This document shows positions 50,591 to 62,400 of a stretch of 64,000 nucleotides of DNA, in pieces. How positions within the stretch are numbered: the stretch's first letter is position 1; the number at the start of each line of letters is the position of its first letter. A program made the position numbers and the translations under genes. The stretch comes from Stenogyne calaminthoides (Eukaryota; Streptophyta; Magnoliopsida; Lamiales; Lamiaceae). The notes beneath the pieces are model-generated. The model saw nothing but the letters and a program-made list of their open reading frames with translations. It ran no database searches and was not told the DNA's origin. The stretch is taken from the NCBI GenBank assembly GCA_037126765.1, contig JBBCBC010000012.1, forward strand, positions 3,286,001 to 3,350,000. The letters run 5' to 3'.

Positions 50591-53500
50591 ATGGCTGAAG
50601 GGAAATCGTCTGTTGAGAAGTTTGATGGAACGGATTTTGGATTCTGGAAATTACAGATCGAGGATTACCTGTACGGTAAAGATCTGTATCAACCTTTAGG
50701 TTCACAACCTGAAGATATGAAGGACGACGAGTGGAAGTTGCTGGACAAGAAGACGATTAGTGTGGTTCATCTGTCGTTATCCAGGAACGTCGCCCTACAT
50801 ACGGTGAAAGCAAAAACCACAAAGGAGATGATGTAGATTTTGACTGAGATGTATGAAAAACCGTCTGCAGCGAACAAGGTTCATATGATGCGGAGGTTAT
50901 TCAACCTGAGGATGGCAGAAGATACTGTGGTAGCCAATCATCTAAACGAGTTCAATATGATCATAGCCCAATTGAGCTCGGTTGAGATTGATTTTGATGA
51001 TGAGGTTCAAGCCCTAATTTTGTTGTCTTCTTTACCAGAAAGTTGGAGTGGGACGGTAACGGCTGTTAGTGCTTCAGCAGGTAAAGTGAAACATAAATTT
51101 GATGAGGTTAGAGATCTGATCATGAGCGAAGAAATTCGCAGAAAAGAGTTGGGTGTAGCCACAGGATCAGCCTTGAGTGAGGGAAATAGAGGCAGATCTG
51201 AATCCAAAGGGAAGCCAAATCGGGGTAGATCAAAGTCAAGGGGCAAAGATAAGCCCAAGAAGGACAAGAGTCAAGTTGAGAATGACAACTCAGCCAACGT
51301 TGCCACTGATGAGGGCTCAGATGCATTGATCTTGAGCGTAAGCAGTCAATTGGAATCGTGGGTGTTAGATTCTGGAGCATCGTTTCATTCGTGCAGCAGT
51401 GCTGACGTGATGGAGAAGTACACTTCCGTGAACTTTGGGAAGGTTAATCTAGCTGATGATGAGCCTCTGGAAATCAAAGGGAAGGGGAATGTTCAGATTA
51501 AGACACCAAATGGGACTGTGTTACAGTTGAAAGATGTGAGACATATTCCTGGTTTGAAGAGGAATTTAATTTCAGTTGGGCAGCTTGATGATGAGGGTTA
51601 CAAGGTGACTTTTGGGTGTAACACGTGGAAGATATCCAAAGGTGTCATGGTTGTGGCTCGAGGCAATAAAGAGGGAACGTTGTATATGACAGGCAACACC
51701 CGGGACAACATTGCTCTTGCAAGTGAAAAAGGGAATACAGATTTGTGGCATTGTCGTCTTGGCCACATGAGTGAGAAAGAAATGAAAGTTATGTGCTCAA
51801 CGGGTAAACTGCCAGACCTCAAGACAGTTGACATCGGGTTATTTGAGGACTGTGTATTCGGAAAACAGAAAAGGGTGAGTTTTTCGAAGGGAGGCAGAAC
51901 TTTGAAGAAGCAGAAGCTGGAGTTAGTCCATAACGACTTGTGGGGTCCAGCACCAGTGACATCCATTGGTGGAGCATCATATTACATGACTTTCATTGAC
52001 GACTCTACGAGGAAGGTATTGGTTTATTTCTTGAAAAATAAGTCTGTTGCCTTTAATGCTTTCAGGAAGTGGAAGGCCCTTGTAGAAACTGAGACGGGTC
52101 TCAAGGTGAAGTGTTTGAGATCTGATAATGGTGGAGAGTACGAGCTCCGAGAGTTCAAAGAATTTTGTGAGGCAAATGGAATTCGAATGGAGAAAATCGT
52201 GAGAGGAACCCCCAGAAGAATGGTGTGGCAGAACGTATGAACAGGACCCTATGTGAACGTGCTAGAAGCATGAGATTGAAGTGTGGGCTGCAGAAGATGT
52301 TTTGGGCAGAGGCAGTTAACACAACAACTTACTTGATAAACAGAGGACCCTCAACTCCCTTGGAAAATGGCATACCAGAGGAGGCCTGGTCGGGAAAGGA
52401 GGTAAATCTGTATTTTCTTCGAGTATTTGGGTGTGTTTCATATGTTCATGTTGATGCTATGAGTAGAAGTAAATTGGATGTTAAATCTGTTAAGTGTACG
52501 TTTGTTGGATATGGCGGTGAAGAATTTGGCTATCGATTTTGGGATGAGGAAAACCGAAAGATAATTCGTAGTCGAGATGTCATATTCAATGAGCAGGTGT
52601 TGTACAAAGATAGGTTGGGGATATCCAAAGAAGGTGGTTCTGAGACTCAGGTTGTGGAGTTAAACATTTCGAACTCAGGTGAGAGCAAAGGGGTTCTAGA
52701 TGATCAGGTGATTGTTGAGGAAGAACCAAGTACACCACCACCAACAATTCCGCTGCGGAGATCCACGAGAGAACAGAGATCTCCTGATAGGTATTCACCC
52801 TCCCTTCATTATTTATTGTTAACTGATGGTGGTGAACCTGAATGTTATGCAGAGGCCACACATAGTGAACATGTGGACAAGTGGAAACTTGCAATGGATG
52901 ATGAGATGAATTCGTTGATGACCAACAGAACCTGGGAACTAGTTGAGCTCCCTAAGGGCAAGAAAGCACTGCATAATAAGTGGGTTTACAGAATCAAAGA
53001 GGAGGCTGATGGAAGCAAACACTACAAGGCAAGATTGGTTGTGAAGGGGTTTCAACAGAAACATGGTATTGATTATACTGCTGTTTTTACTCCAGTGATG
53101 AAGCTAACTATCATTCGGTTAGTTCTGAGTTTGGTGGCTGCAGAAAACTTGGTGTTAGAACAGATGGACGTGAAAACAACCTTTCTTCATGGTGACTTAG
53201 ATGAGGACATCTACATGAAGCAACCAGAGGGATACTTGTCTAAGGGGAACAGTGAGCTTGTTTGCAAATTAAGGAAGAGCTTGTATGACTTGAAACAAGC
53301 TCCTTTACAGTGGTACAAGAAGTTTGATGGGTTCATGCACGAGATTAAGTTCAATAGGTGTGAGGCTGACCATTGCTGCTCTTTCAAGAGGTATGACAAT
53401 GACTATATCATCTTGATATTATATGTTGATGACATGTTGATAGCAGGCTCTAGTGCTCGGGAAGTGAGCAAGTTGAAGGAAAAATTGTCTGAAAGGTTTG

Positions 53501-54387
53501 CTATGAAGGACCTTGGAGAGGCCAAACAAATCTTAGGTATGTGAATCGATCGTGATAAGGTGGCAGTAAAGTTGTATCTTTCACAGATTGAATACATAAA
53601 GAAAGTCTTGACGAGATTTAGTATGGAAGATGCAAAGCCGGTTCGGGTCCCGTTGGGAAGTCAGTTCAAGCTATCCAACAAGGACTCGCCTAGTAGCGAA
53701 TAGGAGCGGACCTACATGCAAAACACCCCGTATGCTTCGGCAATTGGCAGTTTGATGTATGCTATGGTGTGTACAAGACCAGATATTGCACAGGCGGTGG
53801 GAGTTGTTAGCCGGTTTATGGGCAATCCGGGTAAGCAGCATTGAGAGGCAGTGAAGTGGATCCTTAGGTACTTGAGAGGTACTACTGAACAAGCTTTGTG
53901 CTTTGAGGGCAAAAGCATTGAGTTGGCAAGATATGTTGATGCAGACTTGACATCAAATGATCTCGACAAAAGGAGGAGTACAACCGGGTATATGTTTACT
54001 TTTGGTGGTACAATAATTTCTTGGGCTTCTAAGTTGCAGAAGATCGTAGCTCAGTCCACTGCAGAAGCAGAGTACGTTGCAGTTACTGAGGCTAGTAAAG
54101 AAATGGTTTGGTTGCAGAATCTTTCGTGTGAGTTGGGGAAGGAGCAAAATGATAGTGTTCTGTATAGTGACAGTCAGAGTGCTATTCACTTGGCAAAGAA
54201 TTCGGCCTTTCACTCGAGGACGAAGCACATTGAGTTGAGGTATCATTACATTCGTTACCTCATTGAAAACAAGATTTTACAGCTGATGAAGATCCGAGGA
54301 AGTGAGAATCCTGCTGATATGTTGACTAAGGTTGTGACCTTAGAGAAGTTGAAGTTATGCATGACTTCAACTGGCCTTGGAAACTGA
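50591..54387 (+). pseudogene. Copia gag-pol polyprotein, broken by stops and one frameshift
   Basis: The start ATG at 50591 gives MAEGKSSVEKFDGTDFGFW, a normal copia gag start. An in-frame TAG lies at 50834-50836. The frame continues to 52240 with the protease motif WVLDSGASFHSC, integrase zinc-binding HCRLGHM, and the integrase acidic-region motifs FIDDSTR and RSDNGGEY. A one-base loss near 52212 moves the rest into another frame (NGVAERMNRTL onward). That frame has RT (MDVKTTFLHGDL, YVDDMLIAG) and RNase H (ARYVDADLTSN, AQSTAEAEYVA, DSQSAIHLAKN). Further in-frame stops occur at 53542-53544, 53701-53703 and 53842-53844. The basic tail of gag (RGRSKSRGKDKPKKDK) has no CCHC zinc knuckle, which related elements usually carry there. 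The element cannot make its own full polyprotein. Confidence 0.93.
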
Positions 54388-54478
54388 GGATAAGGCCCAA
54401 CACTACTACCAGTGAGAGAAACCGTTGAAACGGAGCAGACAAGTTAATTTTTTTGGAGTAAGTCTCCAGGTGGGAGAT

Positions 54479-54872
54479 TGTTGAGTTATGGAGCCTGAGT
54501 CGGAGAAGGGATGCAGCGCGCTCAAGGCGCTCGACCAGGGGGTTTGGTCGAGCACTTTTGCTCGACCAAAGGTGATCGAGCGGCGGCTGATCCAGTATAG
54601 GCAAGGCGCTCAACCAAGGAGCTCAGTCGAGCACATCTGCTCAACCACGGGGCTCGGTCGAGCGCCCCTATGGGTCAGTTTTAGGGTTTCGTTTAAATAC
54701 TCTTTAACTTGTTTGTATCATGGTATCACTCATATTACACGAAAATAGTAGATCTCCTGGCTTGGTAGTGCCCCCAGACGTAGTCATTCCTGATGAACTG
54801 GGTAACCAAATTATGTGTTCCTTAATTCCTGCTTTCATTATTTTCTCCATAATTGCGGCTTAAATCCTAACA
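54479..54872 (+). repeat. 3' LTR of the copia element
   Basis: Same length as the 5' LTR, with about 19 differences, mostly transitions at CG or TG/CA positions, as expected from methylation decay. Confidence 0.95.
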
Positions 54873-54907
54873 ATTGGTCCACGTCAGCTGAATCTAACGG
54901 CTATATT

Positions 54908-55035
54908 CTTCAGGATCTTCTGAGTCTTCAGGGTTCTCTGAGTCTTCAGGATTCTCTGAGTCTTCAGGATTCTCTGAGTGTTCAGGATCTTCTGAGTCTT
55001 CAGGGTTCTCTGAGTCTTCAGGATACTTTTACTCA
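54908..55035. repeat. 18-bp minisatellite inside the solo LTR
   Basis: Six full copies of TTCAGGATTCTCTGAGTC-like units and a decayed seventh. Units 1-2 recur as units 5-6, suggesting growth by blocks. Because the unit is a multiple of three, it stays open as a six-residue repeat (SLQDSL), but it lies in LTR sequence. Confidence 0.85.
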
Positions 55036-55783
55036 GGATTCTTGATTCAATGAGACTTCTCTTGGCGGACCTTGTCGTCGATCAGTATCTTGACACTCGC
55101 GAAACTGAAGTTCATCTCTTCCGACTTGACATCCCGACCCTCGGTCACTAGCACTCGAGCTATCGATCATCGATGGCGCTCGATTCTCAATGAACATGAC
55201 TTGGATGACTTCTCTTCGATTTCTTCTCGCTTTTCTCGATCAACTCACCGATCGGATCGAGATAAGATCAGTCGACATATTAGTTTATTTGCATCAGATT
55301 AGTACATCAAGTTAGCATATCAGGTTAGTTGCATCAGGTTATCTTATCTGATCTCGATCACGTCTGATCTCGATCAGTCTTATCTGCTCATCTTCTGATC
55401 AGCAACCTCCTCTTACGATCGCATCCGGTCATCCGATTAACTTATCTTTTCTCGGTCATCCGATCAGGTCCATCGATCATCGATCTTTTGATCTCAGTCC
55501 ATCGATCGGGTAACCGATTCTTCCGATCACCGGCTTAGCTTTTCTTTTTTTCTGATTTTACTCAGCTCATCAGTTAACTCCGGAACTCATCTTACTCATC
55601 TGATCTCAATTAGTCTCATCTGCAGCCTCATCTGATCTCGATCATCTATTTCTGATATTGTGAGTTCCCCCTCAACTTGTTCTCTCGTTCCCCCTCAACT
55701 TGTTATCTGTAAGTTAGCTTGAATAACATAAGTTGACAATGTTTTGGCATAATTCATCAAAACTAGAATATCCCAACAATATG

Positions 55784-56165
55784 TAATATACTCTTATGTC
55801 CCACTATAAGTTTTCCACTTTTCTTTTTAATCCGTCCTACAATAAGTTTATCCTTCCATAAATAGAAAAAATAATTTCACTATCCATAATTTTTATCCTC
55901 ATTTTTCACACAATATTATAAAAAATGACACTTACTATTCCAGTCATTACTCCATATATTTTTTTCGTCTCTCCCAACACTCAAAATTACCATTTACTTT
56001 TATTTTATTATTATTTCTTTCTTAATTAAAGCACCCAAAAGAAAAAAGAAAAAAAAAAGGAAAGTTATAGAGTTTACAAAACTAATCTAGTGATTTTGAC
56101 TATGATAATCGCGACGATTTTCGTGATCGTAAAAAATCATCACATCTGTCCATATGATTTTCTAG
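55784..56165. other. Non-coding stretch right of the solo LTR
   Basis: A one-sided MITE-like start, CTTATGTCCCACTATAAG, lies at 55793-55810, with a related TCCGTCCTACAATAAG at 55832. No matching right end was found. The rest is AT-rich DNA without a frame. Confidence 0.35.
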
Positions 56166-56314
56166 GATTTGGATCCTCTCCATTTCCTTGTGTAAATTTC
56201 GGAGAGAGAAAGACACAAAGTAGGAGTCCCGCACTTTATATTTTCTTATATTAGTTTATTATGTGTCTTTCTATCTCCGAAATTTACGGAAACGAAATGT
56301 AGAGGATCCAAATT
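56166..56314. mobile_element. Short hairpin MITE
   Basis: TTTGGATCCTCT and AGAGGATCCAAA at the ends, and AAATTTCGGAGA/TCTCCGAAATTT inside, pair with each other, so the element folds almost fully on itself. Confidence 0.65.
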
Positions 56315-56379
56315 CGATTTTCTAACACCCACAAATGATAGGGTAAGGGTTTTGTATTAAATTTTATTTTATTTTAGGA

Positions 56380-56850
56380 GTTTTATCAATTTAGGGATTG
56401 AAAGATGGTAAATTTATCAATTTAAGATCTGAAAGATTTTTCCTATCGAGTCAAAGCCTGAAAGATAGAAAATTATCAATTCAAGACCTGAAAGATAGAA
56501 ACTATCAATTCGAGATTTACACATTTTAAGGTCATGTTTGACACTAAACCCTAAATCCTGAACATTAAACCCTAAACCCTAAATCATGAACCTTAAACTC
56601 TGAACCATGAACCTAAACCCTAAACTATTAATCATGAACCCTAAACCCTAAAAATAAAAAAAATAAGGATATGAAATATAAGTGTCAAACATGACCTTAA
56701 AATGTTTGACCCTCAAATTGATAGTGTTTATCTTTTAGGCTCTGAATTGATAGTTTTCTATCTTGCAGGCCTTGAATCGATAGGAAAAATCTTTAAGACC
56801 TTAAATTGATAGTTTTGTCATCTTTCAGGCCCTGAAATAATATTTTTCCT
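56380..56850. mobile_element. Foldback element with tandem subrepeats in its arms
   Basis: The left arm (about 56386-56540) and right arm (about 56680-56848) are inverted copies, with AAGGTCATGTTTGACACT facing AGTGTCAAACATGACCTT. Each arm repeats a unit like TCAAGACCTGAAAGATAGAA several times. The loop is rich in AAACCCTAAA words. No transposase is present. Confidence 0.7.
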
Positions 56851-57135
56851 TTATTTTACAAGTATAAGTTTAATTTGAATGTTTTGACTTTTTTCAGATT
56901 TTAATTCTTGTGTGGATTATTTCATACTTTTTTATTTTATGTAGTATTTTAATTAGTTAATTATGTAATTAATTCATTTTTAAAAAGTTAATTAGGTGAA
57001 TAATTTTTTTAATAGTTAATTGGGTGAATTTTATAATTACTTTTATTTCACTGATTTGTTAACTCATTAATTAATTTTTTTTGCTTATTTTTTTAGATTT
57101 TAATTGTTATTTGGATTATATTCAATACCCACTCT

Positions 57136-57765
57136 TGTTATAACGTCCGGAAAAAAACCATTGTCTTGATTTATCTTTGCGAGTGTCGTCTAATCATATA
57201 GTGTTAAACTAATGGCCTGATATTAGTTCGTACTCGTGAGAGTATCACTTGCAGAACTAAACGGTATTATTTGAACTATGAATGAAAACTGAATAAAAAA
57301 CACGAAGAACAGAGAATTTACGTGGTTCGATCCAAAAGATCTACATCCACGGAGGGTCAGGACACAATCACTACTCAATCATGAACGAATTACAAGTTAC
57401 GTACATCCTCAATTCTTACGAATCAATCTGAGTTTCCCCCAGTCTATTGAAGAACCCTAACTTGATAACTGCTAATAACCCCAAAAACCAACTCAGAGAA
57501 GAAGAAAACTGAAATTACACACTCTAGATGAATCAGCAAAATGAAACCCCAACAAATTAGACTCGATTCCTTCTAGAAGATTCGCCAATCGTGTGTTGAA
57601 TGCGTGCGCGGGATGAAGAGGTTTAAAACCTGATTTGACAGTCTAACTGAATCAGTTTAGTCGCGAACCCGGTTCAACTTCAAACACCGGTTCACGCGGT
57701 TCAGATACTTAAACGTGAATTAGAAAGGAATGTTTCAGGTATCACTTCCAACTCGTTAAGGTATT
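57136..57765. mobile_element. Retrotransposon LTR-like fragment
   Basis: TTTACGTGGTTCGATCC and GATCTACATCCACGG are typical of plant copia LTRs near the transcript end. The rest, with AACCGGTTCA-type words, has no frame. It abuts the Sirevirus-like LTR. Ends are uncertain. Confidence 0.35.
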
Positions 57766-59347
57766 TGTTGGGAAATTTATAGTTTTGATGAAAGTTCCAA
57801 AAACACATGTAATAGGACCCGGTCGGACACATTGGTGATGATGTTTACATTATTGCGATAGGAGACCGATTGATAATGATTGTATAGAAAAAACGATGTA
57901 ATAGATAGGTCACATATTGAGGGGAACTCAATATGTATAGGTCGAATCTGAAGAATCGGAAGAAAAGTCGATATCCCAAGGCGTAATCTTAAACCCGAAT
58001 CGGAAGATCAGATCGAACTGATCTTGTCAGATAACTCAGCGGAAGTCATGAAGCTCAAACCTCGAATACTAGAAGATCAGATGACTTCCAGAAGATAAGA
58101 CCGGAAGACCTACATCGGCCCAGTCGGCCGGTTGAAGCTAAGTCAACAGCGCGCCAGAAGACTCCATCGTGGATCGATCGATTCAGATCGATCGGATCGG
58201 CTCATAAGATGAAAATCGATGTTTCATCTTATCATACGTCTGCGATCCGAACAAGATGAATACCAACCTTAGTTGGAGGAACAACACCGCAAAAGCAAGG
58301 CTTCCATCCAATAAGGAAGAAACACGTATGAACAGAGCCGATATCATGGGATTCGATGTTGCTCTCTCAAACGGCTATAAAATACACATTCACGCTTTCG
58401 GCCATGCCGCCTCAAGACGCCACATCAAGCTCGCAAGTCTATTTAAAATAGCCTCGAGATTCAAATTGCTCTCCAACGGCTCTTTGATCTCAAGGTCTAT
58501 AAATATGGGATCACACTTCGAGTGAAACACGGAAATGCTTGGACAAACAACATAATCACGAAGCTCAAACTATAGTCGATTTCCGCATCGAAGAACACAA
58601 AATAACAAGCTTATTTTATATTGTGTTCATCCCATAAGTTCTTAGCAAGAAATCTTTTCATCTAGCTTTTTTAGGCCGCTTGTAATGCAAGAGAAAGATT
58701 TCATAGTTGGAACCTCAACAATCTTACCCAAAACCCCCAAGTTAGGATAAGTTGTTTAGCAAGATTCGATCTGGGGTTTCTAATCTTGATTTTAGGGATC
58801 GGTTGAGTGAGAACTCTTAAAACATCTGTTGGTGTCTTGTGTTGGACTAACACACTAAACTAAGTCCATCGGTTAAGTCGGTTAAGTTGGTGCCCTTTGT
58901 GAAAGGGAAGAGTGGGCGTAGGATTGGTTTGTCCAACCACTATAAATCTTGTGTGCCTTTCTTTGCTTTGATTAATCGCTCTCACATTGCACAATCTTAA
59001 AGCGCATACATATTCTAAGTTAAGATCGAGACAACACCAAGCTTCGATCCGACGGACTGATATTTACATCATCCGATTAAAAAAGATAAAACTTGGAATC
59101 GATTTATACAAACCGGTTTTTTCACACGGTAAAACTTAAAGCTTCCGCGACACATCGATTAATCGATAGTTACTGAACCGACCGCCGGCCGGCGTTCGAT
59201 AAGTTGGTTATCGACCAAAAGCGATTCACTCGCTCTCGATCAAAGCTATCCGCCGCCTTTGGCGATCCGCACTGCTGAAAAAAGTTTTTTTTCAAGTCTA
59301 TTCACCCCTCCCTAGACTTACGCGCCACATAACCCGCTCGACCTACA
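57766..59347 (+). mobile_element. 5' LTR of a Sirevirus-like copia element
   Basis: It starts TGTTGGGAAATTTATAG and ends CGACCTACA, directly before AGTGGTATCGGGAGGCGG, a decayed initiator-tRNA primer site in the setting seen in Sireviruses. Length is about 1.58 kb. The matching 3' LTR would be beyond the window. Confidence 0.6.
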
Positions 59348-59465
59348 AGTGGTATCGGGAGGCGGTTGGTTCTTCCGACCAATCGACTCGTGTCATTGTG
59401 GTCAATCGAATCGATCTTGAAAAACCATTTTTAAAAACTCATTCATTTTCCAAAATCACTCAAAG

Positions 59466-62400
59466 ATGGATAACACGTCCCAGATATGTATCATGATCTG
59501 CCGGAAGTTCTCAATTGATGAGTATGCGATTGGGCCATATATATGTCCAACCATCTAGGCTCGATCGATGGCGTAATGATGGAAGTCATCGAGAGAGGAC
59601 CCATCATCATTTACTACTTACAATCCTGCGGTCGGAGGAGATCCGGACTTTCCCACGAAGTCTTGTGCGAAAAAGCCCAAAACGATGGACCACGAAAGAA
59701 AAGCGCATATACTGGACACCATTGCAAGACATATCATCATGAAGACAATGGATAAGGTCACCAAAGAAAAGATTAAGTATCTCAAATCATGCCAGCAATG
59801 CGGGATACTCGGGTTTGAGATCTGCGAGGAAATGAATAGATAAAAGACAAATGCCTTCAAGCCGAACCGGTGAAGTTCGAGAAATCAAGATGTTTCAAAT
59901 CTAAAACCATCAACGAACTCGATGGAAGAATTACAATGTCTATAAACAAGCTTCGAGAACTTGGTAGAGATGTCCGATAAAGATATCAACTATAAGATCC
60001 TAAGGTCTCTCACCAAGAAGTGGGACATGAAGGTCACGGTAATCAAAGATTGCCAGGACATTTCAAGAATGAAACCGAGTAGCTTGTTCTTGAGTCTTAA
60101 AGCTCACGAGTTCGACCTGATTGAAAGAGGTCAAGCTGATGAAGACGAGGTCCCCAATAAACCTCGACTTCAAAATCGATTGCTTTCAAGGCAACCAAAA
60201 GAGGCAGAACAAAGGCCAATGAACCCATTGGAAATATATTAAGTCGTGTAATGGATCGCTTTACTTACCGGGAAGCTTGAGAAGTCGATATACAACTTGG
60301 TAAGTATCGAAGATTTTATAAGGACTATCAACATAGCCGAGGACGAGATAGGAGATCAGACAACAGATCTCCAGAAAGAACCAGATCTGATGATCGGAGG
60401 GATCACAGAGATGAAAGGGAAAGAGATAGTCAGACGAAGGAAGGTAGAGATAACCAATCAGATAGAAGAAACTCGGACTACTATCGAAGGGAAATCACCG
60501 ATAGGTCATACGAAGAGTGATTCACCCGAAGGAAAGGAACGGTGGATCCAGGAGCGTGCTTTAATCGTGAGATGCCAGTCACTATAGCAGACAGACCGCC
60601 TGACTGGACGCCGAGAGAGGGGAAGAAAAGAGGAACAAAAGAGAGCAAATTCGGTATAGAGACGTAAGAGCCATGGTTGTTGACACGTCGAAATTACGAT
60701 TCTATATCCGCCCTCCGAGGACTCCTTGGATACTCCTCTGTCAGAGAAGACTTCGCCGATCGCTGATCTTGGCCGACTTCTATGAAAAAGGAAGATCTGA
60801 TATTTTCGCCGACGATGATGAACTCTGCGATGGCCGGGAGGACCCAAATCGAGGTAACCTCCAAAACCCCTTCGTTCGACTACACCGCTATCATTAGCAC
60901 ACACCGCTTTGGGAGATTGACTGCAAACTTACTCGAAAGTAATTGCTTGAAGATCTCTCCAATGCGGTAGAGACTTATGCTATTGTGGAAGCCGAGAATG
61001 ATAAGTCGAGGACTAGAAATAATCGACTTGCTAAAGAAAATGATCTCGAGAAAAGCCTCCTCAACTTAGATCACCGAAATTTGCCAGAGGGTAATCGAGG
61101 AATTTAAAATTCTCGAAGTTAAAGCTTACGATCAGAAAAGAAGATCAAAGATCGGATGGAAATTAACAAAGCAAGTGATGACTTCAAAATCTTGCAAGCA
61201 AAATTCGATGAGCTATTCCGAATGCATGAAAGTCCCTAAATCCTCTCGAGGATAATCTGCGTAAGAAAATAGATGTTTTTTTCAAAATCATCTCAAACCG
61301 TTAAAGACATAAACGCCTATTTTCGAGTAAAGATTGATAAGGAGGGACTTGGCTATGAAAACCCTCCACATCCTCAAAAGCCCCGACCGATTCATCTCGA
61401 AAAGGTGTAATCGCATTTAATTTCGAAAAAAGATACACCAAAAGCTAAACTTGTATCTAATAGGGTAAGAGACCGCTTGAGCGGTAAAAAGTGCCTAACC
61501 GGAAAGGGAACAAATGGACCCCAACTGGTAAAGCATCGGTAGAGAATCAACGGAAGAACCCGGTTCTTACGAAGAGACCTCAACCTCGATCAACAGATCG
61601 AGAATCGAAAAAAGACAACCTATAAAAGGGAAGTCTAATCTGAGACCCATCAAGGTCACCGCCTAATAAGCATGCTTCGTAAACCGCGAAAACCATCTAT
61701 CATGCGAAAAGGATATGAATCTTTTGATGGTAGCGATCAGTATTACCCCTATATAGTCGAAATTTAGGGTCACAGACCAACCACACCTTTGATAAAAAGA
61801 AGACAAACCGAAAAGATAAATCATAAGTCTTCTAAGTCATCCAAGGTTCACACAAGTAATCATACAAATCGAAAAGCATATGAGGATAAGTATGATTATG
61901 TTGACAGTATGGGAGACAAATCAGGCCTTACGATCCGACCATCACCATAGAAGTGCTCGCTTGTATGGATCCCCAAATCCAAACCTAACCCCTCGGGACC
62001 CAATCCGAAAGGGTACCTAAAACCCGATCCGATTGCGTTCGCGTGGATCCGCCAACAAAGGAGGTGTGCAAGCAACTATCCGGGTACATCGATAGTGGAT
62101 GCTCAAGGCACATGACCGAAGCAAACATCTCCTCGCCTCCTACATAGAAACGAAAGGCCGCGTGTACTCTTCGGTGATGATAACTTTGGTTATACCAAAG
62201 GGTTCGGAACCTTAGAGAATGATGATGTACAAATAATCGAGTCTCGTTTGTCGAAGGTCCGGCACAACCTATTATCGGTTTCACAATTCTGCGACAACGG
62301 ATTCAATGTTGAGTTCTCGATCGATCAATGCACTATCAAGAATCGAGTCACTCAACGATATTCTAATCGGTTCAAGAAAAGGGACGATCTACACGGTGAT

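Larger units (their letters stand above)
50148..54872 (+). mobile_element. Ty1/copia LTR retrotransposon, structurally complete, coding broken
   Basis: Two 394-bp LTRs (50148-50541 and 54479-54872) face the same way. A primer-binding site follows the first, a purine tract GGTGGGAGA precedes the second, and ATTGG is duplicated at 50143-50147 and 54873-54877. Domain order gag-protease-integrase-RT-RNase H is that of copia. By eye the LTRs differ at about 19 of 394 positions (near 5%), so insertion is not very recent. It sits in a solo LTR next to the callose synthase copy B promoter. Confidence 0.95.
49342..55778 (-). mobile_element. Sirevirus-like solo LTR, split by a nested copia element
   Basis: The ends are TGTTG and CAACA, flanked by a perfect 5-bp duplication ATATG at 49337-49341 and 55779-55783. 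Without the nested copia (50148-54872 plus one duplication) about 1.7 kb remains. Read on the minus strand it resembles the LTR at 57766: the start TGTTGGGATATTCTAGTTTTG matches, and so do the GAGGGGGAACTCACAAT-type block and the GTTGGACTAACAC block. No internal region is attached, so it is a solo LTR. Confidence 0.75.

Noticed and set aside
51007..51966. Several minus-strand open frames within the copia gag-pol
   Set aside because: They are antisense shadows of a recognised polyprotein and carry no family motif.
54908..55035. Short repeat array as CRISPR or a repetitive protein gene
   Set aside because: The units are contiguous with no spacers, the context is a plant LTR, and the open frame results from the 18-bp unit length.
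56545..56650. Interstitial telomere (CCCTAAA) array
   Set aside because: The motif occurs only as scattered words mixed with AACCATGAACC inside a foldback loop, not as a tandem array.
58256..58525. 89-codon frame as a small gene
   Set aside because: It lies within the Sirevirus-like LTR and shows no recognisable domain.
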